From: Paraglaciecola arctica
GTDB taxonomy: Bacteria > Pseudomonadota > Gammaproteobacteria > Enterobacterales > Alteromonadaceae
Reading direction: 5' to 3'
Length of the DNA stretch: 64,000 bases
Assembly (NCBI RefSeq): GCF_018861065.1
Contig: NZ_JAHKQO010000007.1
Span: 101,266 to 165,265 of the forward strand
In this document: positions 9,887 to 21,141 of the stretch, one piece after another
Layout: every line of letters starts with the position of its first letter
How positions within the stretch are numbered: the first letter of the stretch is position 1
Notes under the pieces: model-generated
The model's database searches: none
What the model saw: the letters and a program-made list of their open reading frames with translations, nothing else
What the model was told of the DNA's origin: nothing
Made by a program: the position numbers and the translations under genes

Positions 9887-10434
9887 TAAGGTTGCTTATC
9901 CTGTGGTTTTGTTTCGACTTCTTTGGGTTTTGATACTGGCTGGAAAGTTGTGATAACACGGCCACTATCTTGATCGCTGCCTTGGGCTATGATTTGCTCA
10001 AGTTCCATATTAAATTTAATCGATTCACCTTTCACACTACTGGAATTTTGTTTTATTTGTGCACTTCCGTCTAAAGAAAGTGAACGAGTTTGGCGGTGGT
10101 ATTCAATTTTGTCTGCTTGTGCAGTAACTATACTGCCATCTTCTTGTTGTTGAGAGTATTTGGCTGGTTTGCCTGTCGCAATAAAAATTTCGTTGCCTTC
10201 ACCTTTGCTGGCATCGATCTGTAATTCATCGGCACTAATTTTTAATGACCCTTGTTGAATCACAACATTACCTTGGTACGAAGCCCTTTTGGCAATGCCA
10301 TCAGCATTTTGGTACAAGGAGGCTAGCTCAATTTTCTTAGTAAAATCGTCTTTTCCAGCATGAATGTTAGCTGAAAATAATAAGGTCGCTACAAAACTAG
10401 CGCTGTATAGACGGTTGGTAAACAGTTTTAACAT
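9886..10434 (-). CDS. lptA: LPS transport periplasmic bridge protein LptA
   Basis: 182 residues. A signal peptide covers about residues 1–26 and is followed by an OstA-like beta-jellyroll. LptA forms the periplasmic bridge between LptC and the outer-membrane LptD. The C-terminal tail is Lys/Pro/Gln rich. The gene overlaps lptC by 38 bases, implying translational coupling. Confidence 0.95.
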   Translation of the reverse strand: MLKLFTNRLYSASFVATLLFSANIHAGKDDFTKKIELASLYQNADGIAKRASYQGNVVIQQGSLKISADELQIDASKGEGNEIFIATGKPAKYSQQQEDGSIVTAQADKIEYHRQTRSLSLDGSAQIKQNSSSVKGESIKFNMELEQIIAQGSDQDSGRVITTFQPVSKPKEVETKPQDKQP

Positions 10435-10963
10435 GGTCTAATAACTCATATCTTTGGGTTTCTAGGCTAGCGGTAAAGCCATTACTTTTTATCACGTAAT
10501 TGGGGCCAACAATCTCGACCGCTTGATCAGAATGTATGGTTTTGTCTTCCAAATTAACTTCGACAAAATTGGTACGAATCACTTGTATATAGCCCTGTTT
10601 ATCAAGGCTGGTAATTTCAACGTTGGTTTCAAACTGAATGCGTTGATCTTCATACAAAGTACCTTCTTGTGCTTCTACTTTCCATGGGTGCAGTGACTGT
10701 GCGAACAATAAATAATTAGGTTGCTTAAACAAAGTGAACCCAAGTAAATCAAAATGTTCCATTTTTTGCGCAAACACCTGATGGTTTATTTGGCCTAGTT
10801 TATCATACAGTGTACTGCGCATTTTACTTGCTTGGTAATTCGGAACCCAAGCTTCTTCTGTTTGCGAGTCAATTAATACTTCCTCATCAGAAAGCCATCC
10901 AGGCAAACTCAAGGCTAAAGCTAAAATAAATAATATTGCGATACATAAGGTAACGCGATTCAT
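10397..10963 (-). CDS. lptC: LPS export inner-membrane protein LptC
   Basis: The chosen ATG (10963–10961) gives 188 residues that begin with one membrane anchor (about 3–21) and continue into an LptC/YrbK periplasmic jellyroll. A longer open frame exists upstream but would add 19 non-family residues inside kdsC. The chosen start overlaps the kdsC stop as ATGA. LptC accepts LPS from LptBFG and passes it to LptA, encoded next. Confidence 0.93.
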   Translation of the reverse strand: MNRVTLCIAILFILALALSLPGWLSDEEVLIDSQTEEAWVPNYQASKMRSTLYDKLGQINHQVFAQKMEHFDLLGFTLFKQPNYLLFAQSLHPWKVEAQEGTLYEDQRIQFETNVEITSLDKQGYIQVIRTNFVEVNLEDKTIHSDQAVEIVGPNYVIKSNGFTASLETQRYELLDHVKTVYQPSIQR

Positions 10964-11514
10964 ATACTCGCGCCGTGAATAGTATCTAATTGTCCATGGG
11001 CAAGAAGAATTAAGTCGCATAATTCACGAACCGCCCCAAACCCTCCTTTTGTAATAGTGTTATAATGAGCATGCGCGGCTAAAACAGGGTGTCCATCCTG
11101 TACACAAATATTACAGTGAGATACGTGAAACATGCCCATATCTGGCATATCATCACCAATTGCAGCGGTTTCACTCATGGCAATACTGAGTTTCTTTTGT
11201 AAGGCGCGTAAGGTGGGTTGTTTATCTTCGCAGCCTTGGTAAATATGTTGCACACCTAAAGCGGACATACGCTTTTCTACCATATTTGAGCTGCGTCCCG
11301 TAATAACTGCAACTTGCACACCTATTTTTTGTAACGCCTTGATCCCGTATCCATCCCTTGTATGAAATGCTTTAAGCTCTTCACCATCTTGACCCATGTA
11401 TATCCGACCGTCTGAAAACACTCCGTCGACATCACAGGCTAAGAGTTTTATTTGCCTTAGTTGCATGATGAATGTTTTATCAATCGGCCCATAGGGCGTA
11501 TCTAACGCTGACAT
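10960..11514 (-). CDS. kdsC: 3-deoxy-D-manno-octulosonate 8-phosphate phosphatase KdsC
   Basis: 184-residue HAD-superfamily C0 phosphatase. The catalytic DxD (Asp28/Asp30) lies in LACDVDGVFSDG, and the downstream motif IGDDMPDM binds Mg2+. It converts Kdo-8-phosphate to Kdo for LPS inner-core synthesis. It overlaps kdsD by one base and lptC by four. Confidence 0.96.
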   Translation of the reverse strand: MSALDTPYGPIDKTFIMQLRQIKLLACDVDGVFSDGRIYMGQDGEELKAFHTRDGYGIKALQKIGVQVAVITGRSSNMVEKRMSALGVQHIYQGCEDKQPTLRALQKKLSIAMSETAAIGDDMPDMGMFHVSHCNICVQDGHPVLAAHAHYNTITKGGFGAVRELCDLILLAHGQLDTIHGASI

Positions 11515-12485
11515 TAAATTATCCCCGCTTGAAGTAGTAGCTGCATATTGATTGCGCCTATAGGTTTGCCTGTTGAATGGGTAACAAACAGCGAACTTAT
11601 CTTATGTTTTTGCATTAAAGACAGTACTTCTGCTGCAAGCATTTCAGGTTTGGCGGTTACACTGTTAGGTGTCATTATTTGCTGAATTTGGGTTTTATGG
11701 ATATCGATTCTATCGTCAAGCACCCGACGTAAATCGCCATCTGTGAAGATACCTATCAGTTTTCCATTTTCATCTATTACCCCAGCCATGCCTAAAGCTT
11801 TCTGGGAAATAACCAATAAAACTTCACTTAAGGTTTGCTCTCTTGTTACTAAAGGTAAAGCCGACTCTTTGACCATTACGTCTTCTAATTTAAGTAACAG
11901 TTTCCTGCCTAGTGAGCCTCCGGGGTGAGACAAAGCAAAGTCTTCCGATGTAAAGCCCCTAGCATCAAGTAAGGCAACAGCCAAGGCATCACCCATAACT
12001 AAAGTGGCGGTGGTACTAGAGGTAGGGGCAAGGCCAAGTGAACAAGCCTCCTGCTCGACTTTGATACATAGGTTAATGTCGGCGTATTTTCCTAGGGAGC
12101 TGGAAGAATTTGATGTCATCGCAATAATAGGGACACCCATGCGTTTTACTACCGGGATTAAAGCTAAAAGTTCGCCAGTTTCGCCTGAATTAGAAATCGC
12201 CAATAAAATATCTTGGTCGCTGAGCATACCTAAGTCACCATGATTGGCTTCCGCGGGATGCATGAAAAAAGCAGGTGTACCGGTACTCGCTAGTGTGGCC
12301 GAAATTTTGTGGCCAATGTGACCCGATTTACCCATCCCACAAACAATAACTTTACCTTTGCAAGTTAAGATTAGTTGACAAGCTTGCACAAAAGCGTCGT
12401 CAATATATTGCTCCATCTGCGCAATTGCCCGTTGTTCAATTTCCAATACTCTCAGTGCAGATTGTTTAATCATAGTGTGATTCAA
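11514..12485 (-). CDS. kdsD: Arabinose-5-phosphate isomerase KdsD
   Basis: 323 residues. A SIS sugar-isomerase domain (about 30–190) contains GMGKSGHIGHK and HPAEANHGDLG, followed by two CBS domains (about 205–323). It interconverts ribulose-5-P and arabinose-5-P, the first step toward Kdo. It is adjacent to kdsC, as in E. coli. Confidence 0.96.
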   Translation of the reverse strand: MNHTMIKQSALRVLEIEQRAIAQMEQYIDDAFVQACQLILTCKGKVIVCGMGKSGHIGHKISATLASTGTPAFFMHPAEANHGDLGMLSDQDILLAISNSGETGELLALIPVVKRMGVPIIAMTSNSSSSLGKYADINLCIKVEQEACSLGLAPTSSTTATLVMGDALAVALLDARGFTSEDFALSHPGGSLGRKLLLKLEDVMVKESALPLVTREQTLSEVLLVISQKALGMAGVIDENGKLIGIFTDGDLRRVLDDRIDIHKTQIQQIMTPNSVTAKPEMLAAEVLSLMQKHKISSLFVTHSTGKPIGAINMQLLLQAGII

Positions 12486-12496
12486 ACGTCGCTATA

Positions 12497-13453
12497 TTAA
12501 CTAAATAACAAATATTGATAGCCTAAGAAGCATGATACTAAGCAAATGCCTTCGACGCGATTTATACACCTACTTCCTTTTAAGTTAAAACTAAATATCA
12601 GTAATAATATGGTTAATCCAAGCATCACATAACTGTCACGGACCGCGGCGTTTTCGTCTATTACGCCTGGTGCTATAAGTCCTGGCATAGCCAATACAGC
12701 CAAAATATTAAAGATATTTGAGCCGATTATGTTGCCTAATACTAAGTCGTCTTCACTTTTGAGGACACCGGCTACGCAGGCAGCTAATTCTGGCAAACTG
12801 GTACCAATGGCAATAATAGTCAGTCCAATCACTAATTCACTTAAACCAAAATATCGAGCGATTATCTCCGCTGAATTCACCATGTAGTGGGCACTTAAAG
12901 GCAAAAGAATCATTCCCACAACTAGCCAAATGATTGCTTTAGACGTAGGTACGCCAGAAGGAATTTCACTTTCTGTTTCGGGTTGTAATAGATCGCCTTT
13001 TTCCATATTAAAAGACACCCAAGTTAGGCCTCCTATGACAACAAAAAACAAGATGATCAAAACTAACCCTTCAATTTTGAGCAATAGAAAGTCTGAAAGG
13101 AAATACACAGCTAGTAAAGTTACTAGCAATAACACAGGCATTTCTTTTTTTAAGGTACTTGACGCAATTGATAGGGGTTTAAGTAGCGCAGTAAATCCCA
13201 ATACTAAGGCAATGTTGGTTATATTGGAGCCTAAAGCGTTGCCAACTGCAGTATTGGTATTGCCATTAAAAGATGACGTAGCGGCTACCATAATTTCTGG
13301 TGCTGACGAACCCATTGCGACTATAGTGAGGCCAATAATCATAGGCGAAACGCCAATATTTTTCGCGAGTACCGAGGCGCCAAAAACAAATCTATCTGCG
13401 CCCCAACTTAAAACGATAAGCCAAATCAGGAAATAACAAGCTTCTAAAATCAC
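12497..13453 (-). CDS. Calcium/sodium antiporter of the CaCA family (YrbG-like)
   Basis: 318 residues with about ten membrane helices in two inverted halves. Each half carries an alpha-repeat: GSSAPEI with GNALGSNITN, then GTSLPEL with GNIIGSNIFN. These Glu-containing repeats form the cation site of K+-independent Na+/Ca2+ exchangers. E. coli yrbG occupies the same position next to kdsD, and the gene lies 11 bases upstream of kdsD here. The transported ion is inferred from the family. Confidence 0.92.
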   Translation of the reverse strand: MILEACYFLIWLIVLSWGADRFVFGASVLAKNIGVSPMIIGLTIVAMGSSAPEIMVAATSSFNGNTNTAVGNALGSNITNIALVLGFTALLKPLSIASSTLKKEMPVLLLVTLLAVYFLSDFLLLKIEGLVLIILFFVVIGGLTWVSFNMEKGDLLQPETESEIPSGVPTSKAIIWLVVGMILLPLSAHYMVNSAEIIARYFGLSELVIGLTIIAIGTSLPELAACVAGVLKSEDDLVLGNIIGSNIFNILAVLAMPGLIAPGVIDENAAVRDSYVMLGLTILLLIFSFNLKGSRCINRVEGICLVSCFLGYQYLLFS

Positions 13454-13859
13454 AAAATTTCACTTCTAGTTGAGTTACTTTCAATTGTCGCAAAAAGCCA
13501 AGGCTTTGCATATGAATGTTAAAATAAATTAGTTTGGTAATATTATGGCTGTTTAAGAGGTCTAGAAACAACGTAAATAAAACTTAATTGGATATATGCA
13601 TCTACAAGCAAGAAACCAAGTAGGTAAAGTATATTTGATTTAGGATACAATGGCGCTAGACCCTTAGGTGATTTCAAGCCATTTTTACCCAATAGATTAG
13701 TGTTAAGCTGATATTCAGTAACAATTGTATTAAATCTATATACCTTGTTACTTTTTGTCTTTGTTATTTCATGCAGAAAACTAATACAATAGTCGCTCTT
13801 ACAGTCGGGTTGTTTTTTGACCTAGTCGCAATTAGCCAAAGTGGAATGTTCCTATCGTA
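13454..13859. other. Divergent intergenic region between the exchanger and mla operons
   Basis: 406 bases with no convincing gene. It must hold the outward promoters of the kds/lpt operon (minus strand) and of the mla operon (plus strand). The best promoter I can point to is listed separately at 13761–13790. No operator palindrome was recognised. Confidence 0.6.
13761..13790 (+). promoter_or_regulatory. Candidate sigma-70 promoter of the mla operon
   Basis: TTGTTA (13761–13766) and TACAAT (13785–13790) are separated by 18 bases, 70 bases before the mlaF ATG. This is a reasonable –35/–10 match in an AT-rich region, where chance matches are common. Confidence 0.4.
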
Positions 13860-14660
13860 ATGGAAAATTTGATTGAAATTAATAATCTAACCTTTAGTAG
13901 AAGTGGTCGAATTATATACGATGATATTTCACTTCAGATTAAAAAAGGTAAAACTACCGCAATAATGGGCCCAAGCGGAATTGGCAAAACAACTATGTTG
14001 CGTCTGATGGGGGGCCAATTATTGCCTGATAAAGGTGATATCAAATTTAAGGGGGAATCGATCCCTAACATGCGCCGCAATCGATTATTTGAAGTGCGTC
14101 GACAAATGAGTATGTTGTTCCAAAGTGGCGCATTATTTACCGATATGTCGGTGTTTGATAATATTGCGTTTCCGCTTAGAGAACATACTAAGTTATCTGA
14201 ATCCACTATTTATACAGTAGTTATGCTGAAATTACAGGCTGTTGGTTTGCGTGGCGCAGCAGATTTAATGCCAGCGGAACTTTCTGGTGGTATGGCCCGA
14301 CGAGCCGCTCTGGCAAGGGCAATTGCTTTAGATCCTGAATTAATCATGTATGACGAACCTTTCGCAGGTCAGGACCCCATATCAATGGGAGTATTAGTTA
14401 AGTTGATTAAAGCCCTAAATGATGCATTACAACTAACCAGTGTTGTTGTTACGCATGATGTGACTGAGGTGTTAACTATTGCAGATTACATTTATATTCT
14501 GGCAGAGAAAAAAGTGATTGGCAGCGGTACTCCAGAACAAATAAAAAACAGTGATTCACCCTTGGTACAGCAGTTTTTGCAAGGTCAGGCAGATGGTCCA
14601 GTACCTTTTCATTATCCAGCTAGCGATATTGCTCAGGAATTTTTGGGTCGTGCATCATGA
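13860..14660 (+). CDS. mlaF: Phospholipid transport ABC ATPase MlaF
   Basis: 266 residues. Walker [10 protein letters not shown] is at 37–45, the signature region is [14 protein letters not shown], and Walker B runs into [10 protein letters not shown]. MlaF drives the MlaFEDB complex, which moves phospholipids between inner membrane and MlaC to preserve outer-membrane asymmetry. It is the first gene of mlaFEDCB and overlaps mlaE by four bases. Confidence 0.96.
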   Translation: MENLIEINNLTFSRSGRIIYDDISLQIKKGKTTAIMGPSGIGKTTMLRLMGGQLLPDKGDIKFKGESIPNMRRNRLFEVRRQMSMLFQSGALFTDMSVFDNIAFPLREHTKLSESTIYTVVMLKLQAVGLRGAADLMPAELSGGMARRAALARAIALDPELIMYDEPFAGQDPISMGVLVKLIKALNDALQLTSVVVTHDVTEVLTIADYIYILAEKKVIGSGTPEQIKNSDSPLVQQFLQGQADGPVPFHYPASDIAQEFLGRAS

Positions 14661-15436
14661 ATTGGTTAATAAATTTAGGAGCTAGCACCCTTAATCGATT
14701 AGAAATGTTCGGTCGTGCCACTCTTATGCTTTTTGGAGCGGTTGTTGCCAAACCTCAACCTTTAAAATTGATACCACTGACAATCAAGCAGATTCACGTA
14801 GTAGGCGTGCAGTCATTGCTAATAATAGTGGTGTCGGGTTTATTTATTGGCATGGTGATGTCATTGCAGGGATACACCATTTTAGTCAGTTATGGCGCTG
14901 AGGGAAGTCTTGGGCCTATGGTGGCCTTGTCCTTATTGAGAGAGTTAGGCCCAGTGGTTACCGCATTGTTGTTTGCTGGACGAGCAGGTTCGGCACTCAC
15001 CGCTGAAATAGGTCTGATGAAAGCAACAGAACAACTAAGCAGTTTAGAAATGATGGCTGTTGATCCTTTACGTCGAGTCATCGCACCGCGTTTATGGGCT
15101 GGCATTATTTCTATGCCCATGCTCGCACTTATCTTTAGTGCGGTAGGTATATTAGGTGGGCACTTAGTCGGTGTTGATTGGTTAGGAGTCGATTCAGGCA
15201 GTTACTGGTCTATCATGCAAGCGACAGTTGATTGGAATAAAGACGTGGTGAACGGCATCATAAAAAGCATTGTGTTTGCTTTTGTGATCACCTGGATCGC
15301 CACTTTCAAAGGATACGATTCTATCCCCACCTCTGAAGGGATAAGTAAGGCAACAACAGAAACCGTGGTGTTTTCTTCGTTAGCGGTACTTGGGCTAGAT
15401 TTTATATTAACCGCATTAATGTTCGGAATTGAGTAG
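14657..15436 (+). CDS. mlaE: Phospholipid transport permease MlaE
   Basis: 259-residue MlaE/YrbE permease with an N-terminal interfacial helix and about five membrane segments. The characteristic central stretch contains [20 protein letters not shown]. It forms the membrane core of the Mla transporter with MlaF, MlaD and MlaB. The start codon overlaps the mlaF stop. Confidence 0.96.
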   Translation: MNWLINLGASTLNRLEMFGRATLMLFGAVVAKPQPLKLIPLTIKQIHVVGVQSLLIIVVSGLFIGMVMSLQGYTILVSYGAEGSLGPMVALSLLRELGPVVTALLFAGRAGSALTAEIGLMKATEQLSSLEMMAVDPLRRVIAPRLWAGIISMPMLALIFSAVGILGGHLVGVDWLGVDSGSYWSIMQATVDWNKDVVNGIIKSIVFAFVITWIATFKGYDSIPTSEGISKATTETVVFSSLAVLGLDFILTALMFGIE

Positions 15437-15447
15437 AGGAAATGGCA

Positions 15448-15915
15448 ATGAAATCTAAGAAAGCGGAATTACTAGTAGGTGTATTTGTAGTCTTAACTAT
15501 TGCAGCAGGTCTGATGTTGGCACTTAATGTGGCTAATAATAGTATGTCGGGCAGTGATGATACTTATACCTTGTACGCTAAGTTTGACAATATTGGTGGA
15601 TTGAAAGTCCGTTCAGCAGTGAAGGTGGGGGGAGTGACCGTAGGCAGAGTTGACAACATTTCGCTTGGCAGCACGGATTTCACACCAATAGTGACAATGA
15701 GTATCCTGTCAGAATTTGATCAATTTCCGGAAACTAGTTCGGTATCTATACTTACCTCTGGTTTATTAGGCGAACAATATATTGGATTTCAGCCAGGTTT
15801 TGCGATGGAAGGCATTGAAAGCTTGGGGCAGGGGGACTACATCGAGGACACTAAATCTGCGTTAGTGTTAGAAGATCTTATCGGTCAATTTTTATTTAGT
15901 AGCAACGACGGCTAA
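15448..15915 (+). CDS. mlaD: Phospholipid-binding MCE protein MlaD
   Basis: 155 residues from the second ATG. AGAGGA lies seven bases before this ATG but only one base before the ATG at 15442, so the second is preferred. An N-terminal signal anchor (about 7–28) is followed by one MCE domain with the end motif LGEQYIGF. MlaD forms a hexameric periplasmic ring on MlaE. It lies 11 bases after mlaE. Confidence 0.94.
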   Translation: MKSKKAELLVGVFVVLTIAAGLMLALNVANNSMSGSDDTYTLYAKFDNIGGLKVRSAVKVGGVTVGRVDNISLGSTDFTPIVTMSILSEFDQFPETSSVSILTSGLLGEQYIGFQPGFAMEGIESLGQGDYIEDTKSALVLEDLIGQFLFSSNDG

Positions 15916-15942
15916 GCGAACTAGTCGTTTGGAGAATGTAAC

Positions 15943-16587
15943 GTGATAAACAAATGGACACTTTTGTTATTGAGTGGGGTAGTGATATTTTTTTCAAGTA
16001 TTGCTCAGGCTGAAAGCCAAAACCCTTATGTAATGTTGGAAGATGTAGCGACTAAAACTTTCAAAAGAATCAAAAAAGAGCGTCAACTTATAGAAGTCGA
16101 CCCTGAACTTTTGCGAACCGTGATGGAAGAAGAGCTTATTCCTCATGTGGATTACAGCTTTTCTGCTTTAAAGGTATTAGGGAAGTACTATAAAAAAGTA
16201 CCGAGAGAAAAAATACCTGAATATATTAGTGTATTCCGTTCATATCTAATTACTACTTATGCCTTGGCCATGGCTTATTATGACGGCCAAGATGTCGAGT
16301 TTCAGCCTGTTCGTGAAGTAACAGGCGAAAAAACTGTAACTGTTAGAGCTGTAGTAAAAGAACCGGGTAGACCGGATATTAATTTGGCATTTAAATTACG
16401 TAAAAATAGTAAAACTAATGAGTGGAAAGCCTACGATATGGTGGCGGAAGGTATTAGTCTTTTATCTAGTAAGCAAAGTGAATTTCAAACGATTTTACGT
16501 AAAGATGGGATACAGAAAGTCATTGATTTAATGAAAAACACTATCAGTAAACCTATCAATATTGATTTAGAAGAAAAGGAAAGTTAG
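15943..16587 (+). CDS. mlaC: Periplasmic phospholipid-binding protein MlaC
   Basis: 214 residues. The signal peptide ends about residue 23 (AQA). The remainder is an MlaC/Ttg2D lipid-carrier domain with many Lys/Glu helices. MlaC shuttles phospholipids between MlaFEDB and the outer-membrane MlaA–porin complex (MlaA is not in the window). Its stop codon directly abuts the mlaB start. Confidence 0.94.
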   Translation: MINKWTLLLLSGVVIFFSSIAQAESQNPYVMLEDVATKTFKRIKKERQLIEVDPELLRTVMEEELIPHVDYSFSALKVLGKYYKKVPREKIPEYISVFRSYLITTYALAMAYYDGQDVEFQPVREVTGEKTVTVRAVVKEPGRPDINLAFKLRKNSKTNEWKAYDMVAEGISLLSSKQSEFQTILRKDGIQKVIDLMKNTISKPINIDLEEKES

Positions 16588-16902
16588 GTGCCTAATTTGC
16601 AAGTGACAGAGACTCCCAAAGGGTATTTTACTTTAGAAGGCGAATTGAACCGCAATACTATAGCTAAGTCCGCTGCGTTGGGAATTCTTGATAAGAACAC
16701 TCAAAATAGTGCCAAAGGCTCTGTTGCAACTTTAGATATGTCGGGGGTCAGCCACTCTGACACTGCGGGTTTAGCTTGGCTAATGAACTTTCTTAAATAC
16801 AACCAATCACAGAATGTAAGTGTTGAACTTAAAAATATCCCAGAAAGCTTAATAAAGCTTGCAAAAATTAGCGACGTTGACAGTTTTTTATCGGTACAAT
16901 AG
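16588..16902 (+). CDS. mlaB: STAS-domain Mla subunit MlaB
   Basis: 104 residues, starting with GTG immediately after the mlaC stop. It is a STAS domain with the diagnostic loop SHSDTAGLAW. MlaB binds MlaF and stabilises the ATPase. A start with little or no intergenic spacing implies coupling to mlaC translation. Confidence 0.92.
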   Translation: MPNLQVTETPKGYFTLEGELNRNTIAKSAALGILDKNTQNSAKGSVATLDMSGVSHSDTAGLAWLMNFLKYNQSQNVSVELKNIPESLIKLAKISDVDSFLSVQ

Positions 16903-16929
16903 TCGACTATTTTTTTACTTGGACTCGTC

Positions 16930-17187
16930 ATGGATAATCAACAAATCGAAGCCCTGTTACTAGAAACATTAGGCTTAGCCGAAGCCCATGTGAATGGTGA
17001 CGGCTCACATTTTCAAGTCATAGCTGTAAGCGATCAATTTGCAGAAATGAGCAGAGTTAAGAAACAGCAGTTTGTGTATGCACCTTTAGCCGAAAAAATT
17101 GCTGAAGGCAGTATGCATGCCGTTTCCATTAAAACCTTTACCGAAAGTCAGTGGAAACGCGAGAAGATGTTTAATCTTCCCCAGTAA
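16930..17187 (+). CDS. ibaG: BolA-family protein IbaG
   Basis: 85-residue BolA-like protein with the conserved GDGSHFQVIAVSDQF segment, whose His is a candidate Fe–S/glutaredoxin ligand. In E. coli ibaG also lies between mlaB and murA and is linked to acid stress and Fe–S trafficking. The family and position are clear; the exact role here is inferred. Confidence 0.93.
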   Translation: MDNQQIEALLLETLGLAEAHVNGDGSHFQVIAVSDQFAEMSRVKKQQFVYAPLAEKIAEGSMHAVSIKTFTESQWKREKMFNLPQ

Positions 17188-17223
17188 TATCCCTAAAAAT
17201 TTCTTATTAATCACATCTAATAG

Positions 17224-18492
<1,269 letters not shown>

Positions 18493-18526
18493 TAGCAAAG
18501 GTTAGCTACTCACTTAACTTATTAGA

Positions 18527-19588
18527 TTACTGTAGCTCTCCAACTACCATGTCTAATTTCAAAATAGTACCATCTCTATTTACTTCAAGAACGATAGTAC
18601 TGCCTGGGGTTGTATCGGCAATATAATCCAGAGTATCTCGAACACTAATGGCCGGAATATCGTTCACAGACAGGATAAGATCTTTAACCTGTAAGCCACC
18701 TAATTCGGCAGGCGTACCTTCAATGACGTCTGTCACTATAATTCCAGTACTTGTCAGTCCACCTTGTTGTCCTTCAAAACCTAAAGCCCCACGAGTAACC
18801 TTGCCAGTCGCTATTATTTCACTCATGACTTTTTTAGCTAAGCTGTAAGGCAAGGCAAAAGACACACCATCCACGGATTCAACACGATTTGGACTAATGC
18901 GTGTTTTAAAGTTTGCATTGTTAATGCCAATTAAAACCCCTTCACTGTCGACTAATGCTCCACCAGAATTACCTTGGTTGAGCACCGCATCAGTTTGAAT
19001 GTAGTCGAAGAAGTTGTTCAAACCATTATTATTAATTCTACTAACAATGCCTTGGGTTACGGTTTGTCCAAGATTGTAAGGGTTACCTAAAGCTAACACT
19101 ACGTCGCCTACTAGGGTTTTTGGGTCCTCTAATTGTGGGATAGGGTGCAAGTTTTCTGCTGATACGCTGAGCACTGCCAAATCTGTTATTGAGTCAAAAC
19201 CCACAATCTGCGCTTCTTCTAAACGCCCATCTTGTAAACCCACTAATATTAACTTGGCATTAGCGATAACGTGATAACAAGTTAAAATGTAACCGTTTGA
19301 GGTCATAATTACGCCAGAACCAAGATTAGTGCGTTCGACAGCCTGTCTACGTTGATAGCCACTTCTTTCAATACTTTGACTGTAGATATTGACCACTGCT
19401 GGGCCTGCAGCATTGACCGCTGAATTAAAGCTGAGTTTTTTCGAGCTTTCTTGTTCCGTGAATAATGTCAGTGGCATCCCGCTACCCTCTCTTAGATCAG
19501 GTACAAGTAGTAAAATGACCGAAGAAATGATCACGCCAATAAGGATGGATTTTAGAAAGAAAGATAAGGTTTTTAGCACGAGCAACAT
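18527..19588 (-). CDS. degS: Site-1 serine protease DegS
   Basis: 353 residues. One N-terminal membrane anchor (about 8–30), a trypsin-like domain with His106, Asp136 and Ser208 (NQGNSGGALV), and a single PDZ domain (about 255–345) match DegS rather than DegQ. DegS cuts the anti-sigma factor RseA after sensing misfolded outer-membrane proteins and so activates sigma-E. It lies downstream of degQ with a strong hairpin between them. Confidence 0.93.
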   Translation of the reverse strand: MLLVLKTLSFFLKSILIGVIISSVILLLVPDLREGSGMPLTLFTEQESSKKLSFNSAVNAAGPAVVNIYSQSIERSGYQRRQAVERTNLGSGVIMTSNGYILTCYHVIANAKLILVGLQDGRLEEAQIVGFDSITDLAVLSVSAENLHPIPQLEDPKTLVGDVVLALGNPYNLGQTVTQGIVSRINNNGLNNFFDYIQTDAVLNQGNSGGALVDSEGVLIGINNANFKTRISPNRVESVDGVSFALPYSLAKKVMSEIIATGKVTRGALGFEGQQGGLTSTGIIVTDVIEGTPAELGGLQVKDLILSVNDIPAISVRDTLDYIADTTPGSTIVLEVNRDGTILKLDMVVGELQ

Positions 19589-19641
19589 TAAATGTGTTTT
19601 ACGTCAGATGCTCACAATAATAACATTGAAGTCAATGAGTT

Positions 19642-19672
19642 GATAGCGGTACTAAGGGGTAGTACCGCTATC
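19642..19672. repeat. Perfect 13-bp stem hairpin between degQ and degS
   Basis: GATAGCGGTACTA (19642–19654) and its exact complement TAGTACCGCTATC (19660–19672) enclose a 5-base loop. Neither side is directly followed by a T tract, so this is not a textbook intrinsic terminator. It lies just past the degQ stop and could stabilise or attenuate a degQ–degS transcript. Confidence 0.75.
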
Positions 19673-19684
19673 CTTACAGAGTTT

Positions 19685-21055
19685 TTATTGGCGAATAACC
19701 AAATATAAAGAGGTCATACCACGTTTTACACTAAGTGCAATGACACCTTTTGCATCTTCTAGCTCGGTGCGTAGTTGCACAACCGTATCTACCTTCTTAC
19801 GATTTACGCCAATAATAACGTCACCATCTTGTAAGCCGATACGAGAGGCGGGTGAACGCGCTACAATCTCAGAAATAACAATGCCGTTATCACCTTGTTT
19901 GGTTTTACCGTTAGTCAAGGTTGCCCCTTCTAACGCAGGGTGTATTTCTTTGGCAATCACTTCATTTTGAGTAGCGTCACCTAAAACCACATTGATTTTT
20001 TGGCTTTTGCCTTTGCGCATCACTGTTAATTCAAGCTCAGCCCCGGCTCCTCTACTCGCGACCTTAGCTCTTAATTCTTGGAAGCTCACCACAGCACGTC
20101 CATTAATTTCTGTAATGATATCTCCAGCTTGAATGCCGCCTTTATCGGCTGCAGACTCTGGTGCAACTTCACTTACAAATGCGCCTTGGTTAACATCTAA
20201 GTTCATTGCATCCGCTAAGCCAGAATCGATGTCTTGCCCGATTATTCCTAATAAGCCACGACGGACTTCACCGAATTCTATAATCTGATCGACTAAATTT
20301 TTCATCATATTGCTGGGAATTGCGAAACCAATACCGACATTTCCGCCGTTAGGTCCAAAAATTGCGGTGTTAATACCGACTAGTTCGCCACGAAGACTGA
20401 CTAAAGCACCACCTGAGTTGCCGCGGTTAATCGCAGCATCTGTTTGAATAAAGTTTTCGTATCCACCTATGTTCAAACCAGAACGTCCTAGCGCGCTGAC
20501 AATGCCCGAAGTAACAGTTTGGTTTAGTCCAAAAGGGTTGCCAATAGCAACAACAAAGTCACCTACTCGCAACTCGTCTGAATCAGCCAGTGGCATAGCA
20601 GACAATGCATCGGGTTCAATTTTTAATAGTGCAATATCACTCTGCTCATCAGCGCCAAGCTTTTTAGCTGTAAATTCACGGCCATCGGTAAGCTTAACAA
20701 TAATTTCATCGGCATTATCTACCACGTGATTGTTTGTGACCACATAACCTTTGTTTGCATCGATAATCACGCCCGAACCTAACCCTTTAAAGGGACGCTC
20801 TTGCACTTGTTCATCGGTGCCGCCAAAAAAATGCTTAAACATTTCTGGCACCCTTTGACGAGACACTTGCGTGCCTTCGACGGAAATGCTGACAATAGCC
20901 GGTGTGGCCTTATCTAACATTGGAGCTAGACTAGGTACCTCGTCTTTATCCTTCGAGAAAAAGGGCAGAGCGGCATGAGACACTAAACTGAGCGACATGC
21001 TTGCCGTCACAATGCAACAAGCTACAAAAAAACGATTTAGTACTTTTCTATTCAT
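19685..21055 (-). CDS. degQ: Periplasmic Do-family serine protease/chaperone DegQ (DegP-like)
   Basis: 456 residues. The signal peptide ends about residue 28 (SHA). The protease domain has His110, Asp140 and Ser214 (NRGNSGGAL), followed by two PDZ domains (about 265–350 and 370–455). The short LA loop and the position next to degS favour DegQ over DegP. It degrades or refolds misfolded periplasmic proteins. Confidence 0.94.
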   Translation of the reverse strand: MNRKVLNRFFVACCIVTASMSLSLVSHAALPFFSKDKDEVPSLAPMLDKATPAIVSISVEGTQVSRQRVPEMFKHFFGGTDEQVQERPFKGLGSGVIIDANKGYVVTNNHVVDNADEIIVKLTDGREFTAKKLGADEQSDIALLKIEPDALSAMPLADSDELRVGDFVVAIGNPFGLNQTVTSGIVSALGRSGLNIGGYENFIQTDAAINRGNSGGALVSLRGELVGINTAIFGPNGGNVGIGFAIPSNMMKNLVDQIIEFGEVRRGLLGIIGQDIDSGLADAMNLDVNQGAFVSEVAPESAADKGGIQAGDIITEINGRAVVSFQELRAKVASRGAGAELELTVMRKGKSQKINVVLGDATQNEVIAKEIHPALEGATLTNGKTKQGDNGIVISEIVARSPASRIGLQDGDVIIGVNRKKVDTVVQLRTELEDAKGVIALSVKRGMTSLYLVIRQ

Positions 21056-21141
21056 CGATTGTTATCTCCAACATCAAAATTTAATTACAATACTTAGGAC
21101 TACTTAAAACACAAAGAGTATCTAGTACGTTAGAAAGTTCA

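Noticed and set aside
21056-21141. Sigma-E promoter upstream of degQ
   Set aside because: GAACTT is present but no acceptable –10 (TCTRA-type) lies at the right distance.
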